A stretch of DNA of 33,658 nt from Pseudomonadota bacterium (lineage in GTDB: Bacteria > Pseudomonadota > Gammaproteobacteria > Steroidobacterales > JBCBZW01). The stretch covers positions 1 to 33,658 of the forward strand of contig JBCBZW010000050.1 in NCBI GenBank assembly GCA_039815145.1, written 5' to 3'. The notes beneath the pieces were generated by a model. That model saw only the letters and a list, made by a program, of their open reading frames with translations. It made no database searches and was not told the origin of the DNA. A program made the position numbers and the translations under genes. Shown here piece after piece: positions 1 to 8,400 of this stretch (position 1 is its first letter; each line of letters opens with the position of its first letter).

Positions 1-1
1 C

Positions 2-955
2 ACCAACCGAGGCGTGGTCGCCGCCGCCAGCTACGAAGCGCGCCGCTACGGCGTGCGGTCGGCCATGCCGATCCGTCAGGCGCTCGAACGCTGCCCGGAG
101 CTGGTACGCGTGCCAGTACGCATGGCGCGCTACCGGGAGGTGTCTTCCCAGGTGTTCGCTGTGTTCCACGAGCACGCCTCACAGGTGCAGGGCCTTTCCC
201 TGGACGAGGCCTACCTGGACGTGACGGAGGCCGCCACCGCCAGCGACATCGAGACCATCGGCAAGCGCATCAAGGATCTGATCAAAGACCGCACCGCCCT
301 GACCGCCTCCGTCGGCATGGCGCACAACATGCTACTCGCCAAGATCGCCTCGGATCTCGACAAGCCGAATGGATTCGTTCACATCCGACCCGAACAGGCC
401 AGCGACATGCTGGCCGAACTCCCCGTACGACGCCTGGCCGGCATCGGCCCGCGCACGGCAGACCGGCTCAAGGAGCTCGGCATCGACACGCTGGCGCAGC
501 TGCACGCGGCCAGCGAAGCTCGCCTTCGCCCCATATTAGGTAACCACGCCCGCGTGGTGCGGGACCGTGCCATCGGCATCGATCATCGCCAGGTGGTCAG
601 CGATCGCGAGGACCGCAGCGTCAGCGCCGAAGACACCTTCGATCGAAACATCACGGCACCTCAAGGGCTACACCAGGAGCTGACGGCGCTCACCAACCGC
701 GTCGCTGAACGGCTCCAGCACAAGGGCCTTCGCGGAGGCCTCGTGCGGGTGAAGATCCGCCGTCGCGACTTCACCACGCTCACCCGCCAGCGTCGCATCG
801 CCCCGCCCACCGACGAGGCATCGAGCCTGCTCGCTGTGGCGGGGGAACTGCTCGATGAGTGGATCGCCGGCGAGCCGCGCTTCAGCGTCCGGCTCCTGGG
901 CGTGGGCGTGGGCGAGCTGCAGCAGCGCGATCAGCTGGATCTGTTCGGCGCCTGA
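2..955 (+). CDS. dinB: DNA polymerase IV (Y-family), 5' end missing
   Basis: Error-prone translesion DNA polymerase that extends past lesions and mismatches in the cytoplasm. The reading frame is open from base 2, and the residues before the first in-frame GTG at 14 (TNRG) continue the family's usual RGVVAAASYEAR segment. The gene therefore starts upstream of the window and the GTG is not its start. Visible features are the catalytic palm motif SLDEAYLD near bases 198–221, helix-hairpin-helix thumb sequence (LAGIGPRTADRLKELGI), and a little-finger domain. The C-terminus ends in QLDLFGA; QLDLF matches the canonical beta-clamp-binding pentapeptide, as expected for Pol IV. Only the N-terminal portion with the first metal-binding Asp is absent. 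Identification is secure from the motifs; regulation cannot be judged because the promoter is outside the window. Confidence 0.95.
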   Translation, partial: TNRGVVAAASYEARRYGVRSAMPIRQALERCPELVRVPVRMARYREVSSQVFAVFHEHASQVQGLSLDEAYLDVTEAATASDIETIGKRIKDLIKDRTALTASVGMAHNMLLAKIASDLDKPNGFVHIRPEQASDMLAELPVRRLAGIGPRTADRLKELGIDTLAQLHAASEARLRPILGNHARVVRDRAIGIDHRQVVSDREDRSVSAEDTFDRNITAPQGLHQELTALTNRVAERLQHKGLRGGLVRVKIRRRDFTTLTRQRRIAPPTDEASSLLAVAGELLDEWIAGEPRFSVRLLGVGVGELQQRDQLDLFGA

Positions 956-1063
956 CGAACGTGCGCTGGCGCGCAAGTCCCAGCTCGCGCCTCCGCAGCC
1001 CCTCAACTTCCGTGCTAGAGCGCCGTTAGCGATCGGCAGGAGAGGGAGAACCACGAGGTTTCC

Positions 1064-1780
1064 ATGTCATTCGCGATCAACGCCCCCGCTGAGCTGCTGC
1101 CGAGCGCACCCCCGAGCCCCCCGGAGCCCCCGCTGGTGGCCCCCGTGGGTGCCGCCAGCGAGAACAGCGGCGCGGGCGATGCGAGCCAGGCGGGGGTGGG
1201 CGGCCAGGGCGGCAACGCCTCCCAGGGCGGTAGCGCTCAGCCCGAGCCAGCCGGCTCGGACGCGCGCGAGCAGGTGACCTCCGAGGCTCAGGCCCAACAG
1301 AATCTGACCGAGGCGGAGCAGCGCGAGCTGCGTGAACTCCAGGCACGGGATCGCGAAGTGCGCGCTCACGAGGCCGCGCACGCCGCCGCTGCCGGCAGCC
1401 TGGCGCGCGGCGCCCCCACCTACACCTACGCGCGTGGGCCGGACGGTCGTCAATACGCCGTTGGCGGCGAGGTTCAGATAGATACTGGGGTGATCGCCGG
1501 AGATCCACGCGCCACGCTGGAGAAGGCTCAGCAAATCCAGCGCGCCGCCCTGGCCCCCGGGGAGCCCTCGGCCCAGGATCGCGCCGTGGCGGCCGCGGCA
1601 GCCCAGATGGCCACGGAGGCCCGCGCCGAGCTGGCCGACAGCAGCAAGCTCAGCTGCCCCGAGTGCGGGGGCGAACACGACGCCGCCGCCCACCAGGGCC
1701 TCTCGACCTACGCCGAAGTGGCCGGCGCCGAGCCCCCTCGAGCCGTCGAAACGACCTCCGCAGCCTCTGCCGAGAACTGA
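1064..1780 (+). CDS. SprA-type putative metalloprotease (CJM1_0395 family)
   Basis: A 238-residue protein with a low-complexity Pro/Ala/Gly/Ser-rich N-terminal third (about residues 8–75) and a compact conserved core. The core has HEAAH at 102–106, an HExxH-like zincin motif, followed by YAVGGEVQID at 131–140. These two elements characterise the SprA-related putative metalloprotease family; no protease activity is shown by sequence alone. Near the C-terminus CPECGGEH (198–205) is a possible extra metal-binding knuckle. No signal peptide is evident. A purine-rich Shine-Dalgarno stretch (AGGAGAGGGAGAA around 1037–1050) precedes the ATG somewhat distantly. The gene stands alone between dinB and gspA, so context adds little. 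Family assignment is fairly confident; role unknown. Confidence 0.8.
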   Translation: MSFAINAPAELLPSAPPSPPEPPLVAPVGAASENSGAGDASQAGVGGQGGNASQGGSAQPEPAGSDAREQVTSEAQAQQNLTEAEQRELRELQARDREVRAHEAAHAAAAGSLARGAPTYTYARGPDGRQYAVGGEVQIDTGVIAGDPRATLEKAQQIQRAALAPGEPSAQDRAVAAAAAQMATEARAELADSSKLSCPECGGEHDAAAHQGLSTYAEVAGAEPPRAVETTSAASAEN

Positions 1781-1868
1781 TCGATTCGGAGCGAACTCCC
1801 TGAATTAGCAGGTTTCGCGGTACACTGGATGGCCGTATTCAGCACCGCGGCCCGCCGCGCTCCGTCGC

Positions 1869-3647
1869 ATGTACACGAGCTATTTCGGCCTTCGTGAAAA
1901 GCCCTTTTCGATCACGCCCGACCCCCGCTTTCTCTACCTGAGCGAGCGGCACGCGGAGGCGCTCGCGCATCTCCAGTACGGCGTGCTCGAGAGCGGCGGC
2001 TTCATCCAGCTCACGGGCGAGGTCGGCACCGGCAAGACCACCGTCATGCGCGTGCAGCTCGCCAAGCTGCCCGAGCAGGTGGAAGTCGCCGCCATTCTCA
2101 ACCCGCAGGTGGACCTGATCGGCTTCCTGCGCACGATCTGCCACGAGTTCGGCATCACGCCGGCCGAGCAAGACCACAAGTCATTGCTCGATGCCCTCAA
2201 CGCCCACCTGCTCCTGTGCCACGCGAAGGGCAAGCGAGCGGTGCTGGTCATCGATGAGGCGCAGAACCTCGACCGCTCGGTGCTGGAGCAGATTCGGCTG
2301 CTGACCAATCTCGAGACGGAGACGGCCAAGCTGCTGCAGATCATCCTGATCGGCCAACCGGAGCTGCGTGAGACCTTGGCCCGCACCGACCTGCGCCAGC
2401 TGGCGCAGCGGATCACCGGCCGCTATCACCTAGGCCCCCTGTCGGCACAGGAGACGGCCGACTACGTGCGCCACCGCCTGGACGTGGCGGGCGCGACTAC
2501 CGACATCTTCACCCCGCCTGCGCTGCGGGAAGTGCACCGGGTGTCGGGCGGCGTGCCACGCCTGGTCAACGTGGTGTGCGATCGCTCCCTCCTCGGTGCC
2601 TACTCGAAGATGGAGCGACAGGTGAGCCCGCGCCTCGTACGCCGCGCCAGCGAGGAGGTGCAGGGACCCCGCATCAACCCCCGCGACGGCCAAGGCCCTG
2701 GCTGGTTGCCCCTGGCCGCTGCCGCGACGGTGGCCGCCGCGGCAGCGGGGCTCGGCGGATGGTGGCTGGCGAACTCCGGCACAGACCTAACTCCCGCGGT
2801 AGCGGCCGTGCAGGAACCGCCTGCGGCGGCCGCGCCGACCGTCGCCGCTCCCGTGGTGGCGCAGACCGCGCCCGCGGGTCCGGTAGACACGGCCGCGAGC
2901 GAGCCCGTGGCGCCGGTAGGCGAGGAGTCCACTCCGTCACCGTCGCTCGACGAGCTGCTGGTCACCTACGCGAGCGAGACCACGACGGCCCGCGCCTTCG
3001 ACGCCCTGTTCCAACGCTGGGGCTTGCCGGGCGTCGACCTCGATCAGGAACCCTGCGACCGGGCGCGCCGGGAGGGTCTGCGCTGTGAGGTGCAACTCGG
3101 GTCCTGGGCCCTGCTGCAGGCGATGGACCGGCCGGCGATCCTGTCCCTGGTCGATCTCGGCGGCGAGCGCCATCACGTGGTGGCCACGCGCCTGCAGGAC
3201 GGCGAGATCGACCTGCAGATCGGCGACGAGTCGCACACGCTCGCCCTCAACGACGTCACGCCACGCTGGATGGGCGAGTACCTGCTGCTCTGGCGCCCGC
3301 ACCCGGACGCGGATGGTCTCCTGCGCCCGGGCTCGCGTGGGCCCGGCGTCGCCTGGCTACGAGAATCGCTCACCAGCTTGTCCGGCGAGTCCCTGCTCAC
3401 CAGCGGTTCCACCACACCGGACCTCTACGACTCTGCGCTCACGGCGCAGGTGCGCGACTTTCAACGTGAGGCGCGCTTGGCCGTAGACGGCCTGGCCGGC
3501 TTGCACACGTTGATCGTCCTCAACGCCGCCCTCGAACCGGACGGCGTGCCCACCCTCTCCGACAGCCGTGCCACGGATGGCACGAGCAGCGGCGACAGCG
3601 CCCGCTTGGCGAGCGGCCGTCAGTCGTCCTCCGGTGATCAGGAGTAA
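1869..3647 (+). CDS. gspA: GspA/ExeA-type AAA ATPase with peptidoglycan-binding C-terminus
   Basis: Inner-membrane ATPase that, with GspB, helps place the type II secretion secretin in the cell wall in organisms such as Aeromonas (ExeA). The 592-residue protein opens with MYTSYFGLREKPFSITPDP, the family's typical start. Walker A is GEVGTGKTT (50–58) and Walker B LVIDEAQ (126–132). A hydrophobic Ala/Gly-rich segment at about 279–301 is the predicted single membrane anchor, followed by a Pro/Ala-rich linker. Residues about 360–480 resemble the degenerate C39-like domain of ExeA proteins. Residues about 488–556 form a peptidoglycan_binding_1-like repeat (DSALTAQVRDFQREARLAVDG). gspB starts nine bases after the stop, so the two are probably co-transcribed. 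No core gsp genes (C–N) are in the window. Confidence 0.93.
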   Translation: MYTSYFGLREKPFSITPDPRFLYLSERHAEALAHLQYGVLESGGFIQLTGEVGTGKTTVMRVQLAKLPEQVEVAAILNPQVDLIGFLRTICHEFGITPAEQDHKSLLDALNAHLLLCHAKGKRAVLVIDEAQNLDRSVLEQIRLLTNLETETAKLLQIILIGQPELRETLARTDLRQLAQRITGRYHLGPLSAQETADYVRHRLDVAGATTDIFTPPALREVHRVSGGVPRLVNVVCDRSLLGAYSKMERQVSPRLVRRASEEVQGPRINPRDGQGPGWLPLAAAATVAAAAAGLGGWWLANSGTDLTPAVAAVQEPPAAAAPTVAAPVVAQTAPAGPVDTAASEPVAPVGEESTPSPSLDELLVTYASETTTARAFDALFQRWGLPGVDLDQEPCDRARREGLRCEVQLGSWALLQAMDRPAILSLVDLGGERHHVVATRLQDGEIDLQIGDESHTLALNDVTPRWMGEYLLLWRPHPDADGLLRPGSRGPGVAWLRESLTSLSGESLLTSGSTTPDLYDSALTAQVRDFQREARLAVDGLAGLHTLIVLNAALEPDGVPTLSDSRATDGTSSGDSARLASGRQSSSGDQE

Positions 3648-3656
3648 GCAACCGGC

Positions 3657-4502
3657 ATGTCACTCATACTCGACGCTCTGCGCCGCGCCGAAACGCAGCG
3701 CCATACGCAGAGCCAACCCGTCTACTCCCTGCCGAGCGGTCGCCGCGCGCGCAGTGATGCGGCGCCCCTGCCGCAGAGCGCACTGATCGCTGCCGCGGCA
3801 GGCGCGGTGATCATCGCCGCCGCCGCGGTCACCTGGATGGCCATGCGCTCCGGGGCCAGCGAGCAGGGCACGGCGTTTGCCCCGACACCCACCTCACGCC
3901 CCAGGGAAGCCGCTCCGCAGACGCCGGCCCCGCGGCCCGCGAGTCCGCGCGTGGCGCGCAGCGACTCCCAGCGCGAGATGTCCAGCCTCAGCGCCCTGGC
4001 GAGGGCCGATGATCCGGTGGTCGTGCGGCCTAGCCCGGCAGCGGCCACGGCGGCACCCAGCGTTGCGCCCGGCAGCGTGCAGGTGGTCGAGGCGCAGTAC
4101 CAAAACACACCCTCACCGTCGGCGCAGCGCAACGTCACCCCAGGCACGGTGGTCGTCCGCGACCTGCTGGCCGAGGAAGGCATCACTGCGGGTGGGGGCA
4201 GCATCACGGTGGCCACGCCGACGGCACCGACGCCAGCGCCGGTGCAGGCGACACCGGCCGCCCCAGCGCCGCAGCCGACGCGCGTGACGCCGAGCGTCGC
4301 CAACCTCGCCGCAGCGCCGACGGAGTTCACCCTGAACATGCTGAGCACCAGCCCAGACCCGGCGGACAGCTACGTCTACATCAACATGCAGCGTTACGCG
4401 ATCGGCGACCAGACTTCTGAGGGCGCGGTCGTGGACGACATCAGCAACGCAGGCGCCGTCATCCGCTATCGCGGCCAACGCTACCTGCTCAAGTCACGGT
4501 AA
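3657..4502 (+). CDS. gspB: GspB/ExeB-type type II secretion assembly protein
   Basis: Partner of GspA in building the secretin complex. The 281-residue protein begins MSLILDALRRAETQR, the conserved cytoplasmic N-terminus of GspB proteins. One transmembrane helix lies at about 41–63 (SALIAAAAGAVIIAAAAVTW). A long low-complexity Pro/Ala/Thr-rich periplasmic linker covers about 70–225. The C-terminal small beta domain (about 228–279: SYVYINMQRYAIGDQT, then VIRYRGQRYLL) is the GspB domain. The ATG follows the gspA stop by nine bases, and its stop is six bases before the next ATG. This places gspA, gspB and the kinase fusion in one likely transcription unit. Confidence 0.9.
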   Translation: MSLILDALRRAETQRHTQSQPVYSLPSGRRARSDAAPLPQSALIAAAAGAVIIAAAAVTWMAMRSGASEQGTAFAPTPTSRPREAAPQTPAPRPASPRVARSDSQREMSSLSALARADDPVVVRPSPAAATAAPSVAPGSVQVVEAQYQNTPSPSAQRNVTPGTVVVRDLLAEEGITAGGGSITVATPTAPTPAPVQATPAAPAPQPTRVTPSVANLAAAPTEFTLNMLSTSPDPADSYVYINMQRYAIGDQTSEGAVVDDISNAGAVIRYRGQRYLLKSR

Positions 4503-4508
4503 GACTTC

Positions 4509-6425
4509 ATGTTCGACGACGAAGGACAGTACGAGAAACACGTGAGCGAAGCCCAACTCATCGATGGCCGACTGCGAGCACCTGCGATCAACTACCTCGA
4601 TGGCCAGCGCCTGGCGCGCGGCCTGCGGGCGGGCATCGCACGGGTGTTGGCGGACAAGGACGCGCTGAACAAGATCAACGTGTTCCCCGTGGCCGATGGG
4701 GACACGGGCACCAACATCGCCTCCACCCTGGGCACGGTGTTGGTTCGCCTGGACGAGTCGGAACAGCACGCGGGGCGCCTGCTGGCGGGCGTCGCCGACG
4801 CCGCCCTGGACGGGGCGCGCGGTAACTCCGGTGCCATCCTCGCCCAGTTCTTCCAAGGCCTGTCGGACCACACCGCCGACCTGCCACGCCTCGATGCCAA
4901 AGAGTTCGCCGACGCGGTCAAGCGCGGCGCGCGCTACGCCCGTGAAGCGCTCTCGCAGCCGCGCGAGGGCACGATCCTGTCCGTGCTGTCCGAGTACGCC
5001 AAGGCCCTGTCCCAGCAGCGCCAGCCCAAGACCGGGGCCACGGACATGCGGGTGGTGCTCCAACACGGCCTCGCCGCCGCCCGCCGCGCCCTGGCCAACA
5101 CGCCCAAGCAGCTCGAGGTGCTACGCAAATCCGGCGTCGTGGACGCCGGTGCCAAGGGCTTTGTAGATCTGCTCGAAGGCGTCGACGACTACCTGCGCAG
5201 CGGCTCCCTGCGCGAGCAGACCCACGTGGCGGACATCGCGGACGCCGACGCCTTCGCGGCGGAACTCGACAGCTACGAAGAGTCCGAATTCCGCTTCTGC
5301 ACCGAGTGCCTGATCACCGGTGATGACATCGACCGACGCAAGCTGCGCGAGCAAACGGCGGCGATAGGTGACAGCGTGGTGATCGCCGGCAGTCGGCGCA
5401 AGGTGAGGCTGCACATCCACACCGATCATCCCGATCAGGTGTTCGAACTCGCCGCACGCCAGGGCGTGGTCAGCGGCCAGAAGGCCGACGACATGCACAC
5501 GCAAGCCGGCCACGTGCACCATCAGTCGGCGCAGAAGGTGGCCGTGCTCATGGACAGCGCCGGCGATGTGCCCGAGGACTTGATCGAGGAGCACAACATC
5601 CACCTCGTGTCCCTGCGGGTGCACTTCGGCGACACCAACTTCCTGGACAAGGTGACGCTGACGCCGGAGGAGCTGTTCGAACGGATGAAGACGGATCCTG
5701 AGCATCCGTCCACCTCGCAGCCGAGCCCGGCTGACCTGCGACGGCAGTTCGACTTCCTCGCCTCGCACTACGAGTCCGTGCTCTCCGTGAACGTGACGTC
5801 GAAGGCGAGCGGCACCTGGCAGGCCGCGGCCAGTGCTGCCCAACGGGCGACCCAGCCGGAGAAGCTCCACGTGCTGGACACGGGTAACGCCACCCTCGGC
5901 CAGGGCCTCATCGCCGTCTACGCAGCGGAGTGCGCGAAGGCCGGCTACAACCTCGAGACCACCCTGGCCCTGTGCGAGGCGATCGGTCAGCAGACCAAGG
6001 CCTACGCCTACGTGCGCGACCTGCGCTACGCCGTGCGCGGCGGCCGCGTCCCCGGCGGTGTGAAGGCAGTGGCGGACCTGCTTCGCCTAACACCTATCTT
6101 GGGCAATCGCCGCGACGGACGCATCACGGCCGTCGGCGTACTGGCCGGCCGCACGAAGCTTCCCGAACGATTGACCCGGTTCATCTCGGCCCGCCACGCG
6201 AGCGATTCGCGCCTGCGGATCTTCGTGGGTCACGGCGACGCCCCCGCCGACTGCGAGGAGCTGGCCCAGCGCTTGCGCACCGCCTACCCGTCGCACGAGA
6301 GCTGCCACCAGACGGAAGTGGGCACGGCCCTCGGCGTGCACGGCGGCCCCGGCCTGGTCGTGGTCGGTCTGCAGCACTACGTACCGCCTGCGGAACTCGC
6401 CGCGCAGCTGGGGCTCGAAGTCTGA
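4509..6425 (+). CDS. Fused DhaL (FakA-like kinase) and DegV (FakB-like fatty-acid-binding) protein
   Basis: A 638-residue protein joining two halves that are separate polypeptides in Firmicutes fatty acid kinase. Residues about 30–235 are a DhaL/DAK2 kinase domain with the nucleotide/metal motif VADGDTGTN (61–69) and GARGNSGAI (102–110). Residues about 255–330 match the FakA middle domain (FRFCTECLI at 261–269; VRLHIHTDHPDQV at 299–311). From about 343 onward a DegV domain follows, with DSAGDVP (349–355), STSQPS (401–406) and VTSKASGTWQ (429–438), the lipid-binding loop signatures. In the known system FakA phosphorylates a fatty acid held in FakB; here both would act within one chain. The function is inferred from domains. 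An alternative GTG start exists at 4541. The ATG at 4509 lies six bases after the gspB stop, though its Shine-Dalgarno is poor. Confidence 0.88.
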   Translation: MFDDEGQYEKHVSEAQLIDGRLRAPAINYLDGQRLARGLRAGIARVLADKDALNKINVFPVADGDTGTNIASTLGTVLVRLDESEQHAGRLLAGVADAALDGARGNSGAILAQFFQGLSDHTADLPRLDAKEFADAVKRGARYAREALSQPREGTILSVLSEYAKALSQQRQPKTGATDMRVVLQHGLAAARRALANTPKQLEVLRKSGVVDAGAKGFVDLLEGVDDYLRSGSLREQTHVADIADADAFAAELDSYEESEFRFCTECLITGDDIDRRKLREQTAAIGDSVVIAGSRRKVRLHIHTDHPDQVFELAARQGVVSGQKADDMHTQAGHVHHQSAQKVAVLMDSAGDVPEDLIEEHNIHLVSLRVHFGDTNFLDKVTLTPEELFERMKTDPEHPSTSQPSPADLRRQFDFLASHYESVLSVNVTSKASGTWQAAASAAQRATQPEKLHVLDTGNATLGQGLIAVYAAECAKAGYNLETTLALCEAIGQQTKAYAYVRDLRYAVRGGRVPGGVKAVADLLRLTPILGNRRDGRITAVGVLAGRTKLPERLTRFISARHASDSRLRIFVGHGDAPADCEELAQRLRTAYPSHESCHQTEVGTALGVHGGPGLVVVGLQHYVPPAELAAQLGLEV

Positions 6426-6456
6426 GTTCATTCTCACGCGAGGTCGCCAGCTGCGC

Positions 6457-7911
6457 ATGTTCTCATCGTCGATAGGCGACCTCACGACTCCTAAGCGCGT
6501 TGCGCTCATCGCGCTCACCCTGCTCAGCCTCGGCGCCGGCGCCGCCGAGCGCCTGCACCGCTACGACGTGCAGGTGGACGGCGCCCTCGAGCGGCTATCT
6601 GTACACGCCTGCCTCGCCGCCGGCACCAGCGAGCGCCGCCTCGGCACGGGCAGCTCTCGCGCCGGCAGCTTCCTGATCCGTGATGCCCTCTCGAACAACC
6701 TGAGTCTTCGCGGCGATGGGCAACTGCGCTTCACCGGCTCTGGGGATGGGCGCTGCTTCGACTACGCCGTATCGCTCGAGCGCGCCCGCGGCGCCAACGA
6801 CTCTCGACTGCTCAGCCGCTACGAATCGGATCTCGTGACGCGCTCGACCCTCTGGCTGTGGCGACCGGTCTCGCCACGGGAGGGCGATGACATCGAAGTG
6901 CGCTTCTCGCTCCCGTCCGGGCTCAACGTGTCGGTACCGTGGCAGCGGGTTGGCGATGGGTCCACCCACACCTATCGCGTCGGCGCGACCTCACGCTACT
7001 GGCCTGCGCGCACCGCGTTCGGCCGCTTCGACACGCAGACGGTGCGCGTCGCCGGCGCGCGCCTGCACCTGGCAGCCCTCGCCGGCACCAGGCCGCGGGA
7101 GATGACCCAATGGCTGCAGGAGGCGGCAGGGGCCGTCACCGAACTCTACGGGCGCTTTCCCGTGCCGGACGTGCAGGTGCTCGTCATCCCCTACGGCCGC
7201 GGCAACGAGGCCGTGCCGTGGGCACAGATCGTGCGTGGTGGCGGCAGCGCGGCGCTGTTCTTCGTCGATCCCTCGCGGCCCCTGCGCGAGTTCCGTCAGG
7301 ACTGGACCGCCACCCACGAGTTCAGCCACCTGCTGCTGCCGTTCCTCAACCGGGACGACGCGTGGCTATCGGAAGGTCTCGCCAGCTACTACCAGGAGGT
7401 ACTGCGCGCCCGCGCCGGCCTGCTCGATGAGCGCCGCGCATGGGAGCGCATCGAGGCGGGCTTCGACCGCGGCCGCGCCCAGGGCAAGCTCTCCTCCCTG
7501 GCCTACCTCTCGAGCGAGATGGGACGGGAGCGCGCCCACCGCCACGTGTACTGGAGCGGCGCCGCCTTCTGGCTGGAGATGGACGTGCTCCTGCGCCGCC
7601 AGGGCCAATCGCTGGACGAGGTGCTGTTGGCGCTCGGCGACTGCTGCCTGCCAGCCACGCAGATGTGGACGGGCCAGCAACTGCTGGGGCAGCTCGATCG
7701 CCTCAGCGGCTCCACCCTCTTCACCCGCACCGGCGAGCGCTACGCCAGGCAACGGGGATTTCCGCCGATGCAGACCTTGTTCACCGAACTCGGGGTGCGT
7801 GTGTTCGGCTCGGACTCCGTGCAGCTGGACGACGGCGCGCCCGACGCCCGCGTGCGCCAGGCCATCATGAGGGCATCGACCGCGAACGCGGCGCCCTCGG
7901 CGGGGAACTGA
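6457..7911 (+). CDS. Exported gluzincin-type (M1/M61-like) putative metallopeptidase
   Basis: A 484-residue protein with an N-terminal hydrophobic segment at about 13–30 (PKRVALIALTLLSLGAGAA) that looks like a signal peptide. The zinc motif HEFSH is at 287–291, and a downstream Glu at 306 in AWLSEGLASYY fits the HExxH…E gluzincin arrangement of M1/M61 peptidases. The N-terminal half (30–210) appears to be beta-rich, as in M61-like proteins. I infer a periplasmic or surface zinc peptidase; the substrate is unknown. It starts 31 bases after the fusion gene, and the DUF488 gene begins five bases after its stop. Assignment to a precise peptidase family is uncertain, but the catalytic motif is clear. 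Confidence 0.75.
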   Translation: MFSSSIGDLTTPKRVALIALTLLSLGAGAAERLHRYDVQVDGALERLSVHACLAAGTSERRLGTGSSRAGSFLIRDALSNNLSLRGDGQLRFTGSGDGRCFDYAVSLERARGANDSRLLSRYESDLVTRSTLWLWRPVSPREGDDIEVRFSLPSGLNVSVPWQRVGDGSTHTYRVGATSRYWPARTAFGRFDTQTVRVAGARLHLAALAGTRPREMTQWLQEAAGAVTELYGRFPVPDVQVLVIPYGRGNEAVPWAQIVRGGGSAALFFVDPSRPLREFRQDWTATHEFSHLLLPFLNRDDAWLSEGLASYYQEVLRARAGLLDERRAWERIEAGFDRGRAQGKLSSLAYLSSEMGRERAHRHVYWSGAAFWLEMDVLLRRQGQSLDEVLLALGDCCLPATQMWTGQQLLGQLDRLSGSTLFTRTGERYARQRGFPPMQTLFTELGVRVFGSDSVQLDDGAPDARVRQAIMRASTANAAPSAGN

Positions 7912-7916
7912 CGCGA

Positions 7917-8309
7917 ATGGCGGTGCGTGTGGTGCGCCTCGGCAGCCCTCGCGCCGACGACGAGGGCCTGCGCATCGGCACGGTGCGCCGCCCGCCGCGC
8001 GGTGTGCCGAAGGCGGAGTTCGCGAGCCGCGACCTCTACGACGTCTGGTTCCCCAACCTGGCCCCCAGCGAAGCGCTGCTCAAGGACTTCTTCCCCCTGG
8101 CCGACGAGGCCGCCTGGAAGCAGTTCAAGCGCCGCTACCTGGCGCAGATGAAGGCCCCCGATCAGCGCCGCGAGATCGCCCTGCTCGCCGCCCTGTCGCA
8201 GCACACCAACTTCTCCGTCGGTTGTTACTGCGAAGATGCTTCGCGCTGTCATCGTTCACTGCTGGAGGAACTGTTGCGCAAGGAGGGCGCGCGCTTCGCA
8301 CCGGCCTGA
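7917..8309 (+). CDS. DUF488 family protein
   Basis: A 130-residue cytoplasmic protein. The frame is open much further upstream (to 7440), but that part overlaps the preceding peptidase gene in another frame. The ATG at 7917, five bases after that gene's stop, gives a protein of normal DUF488 length starting MAVRVVRLGSPR. Family features seen are RDLYDVWFPNLAPS, WKQFKRRYLAQM and the C-terminal VGCYCEDASRCHRSLL, where the C-x-C…C-H cluster is typical of DUF488. No biochemical role is established. It is probably translated from the same message as the upstream peptidase. Confidence 0.85.
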   Translation: MAVRVVRLGSPRADDEGLRIGTVRRPPRGVPKAEFASRDLYDVWFPNLAPSEALLKDFFPLADEAAWKQFKRRYLAQMKAPDQRREIALLAALSQHTNFSVGCYCEDASRCHRSLLEELLRKEGARFAPA

Positions 8310-8400
8310 GGGCCGCCGCCACTTGTCGCCCCAGCGTTATGGTAGACACTGCCATCCTCAGGGCGTCATCCTTTGCGGCAGAAGCCCTAAGGAGTCCTCC

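Noticed and set aside
1798-1826. Possible promoter before gspA with TACACT at 1821–1826
   Set aside because: Only four of six -10 matches and no recognisable -35 hexamer at the right spacing.
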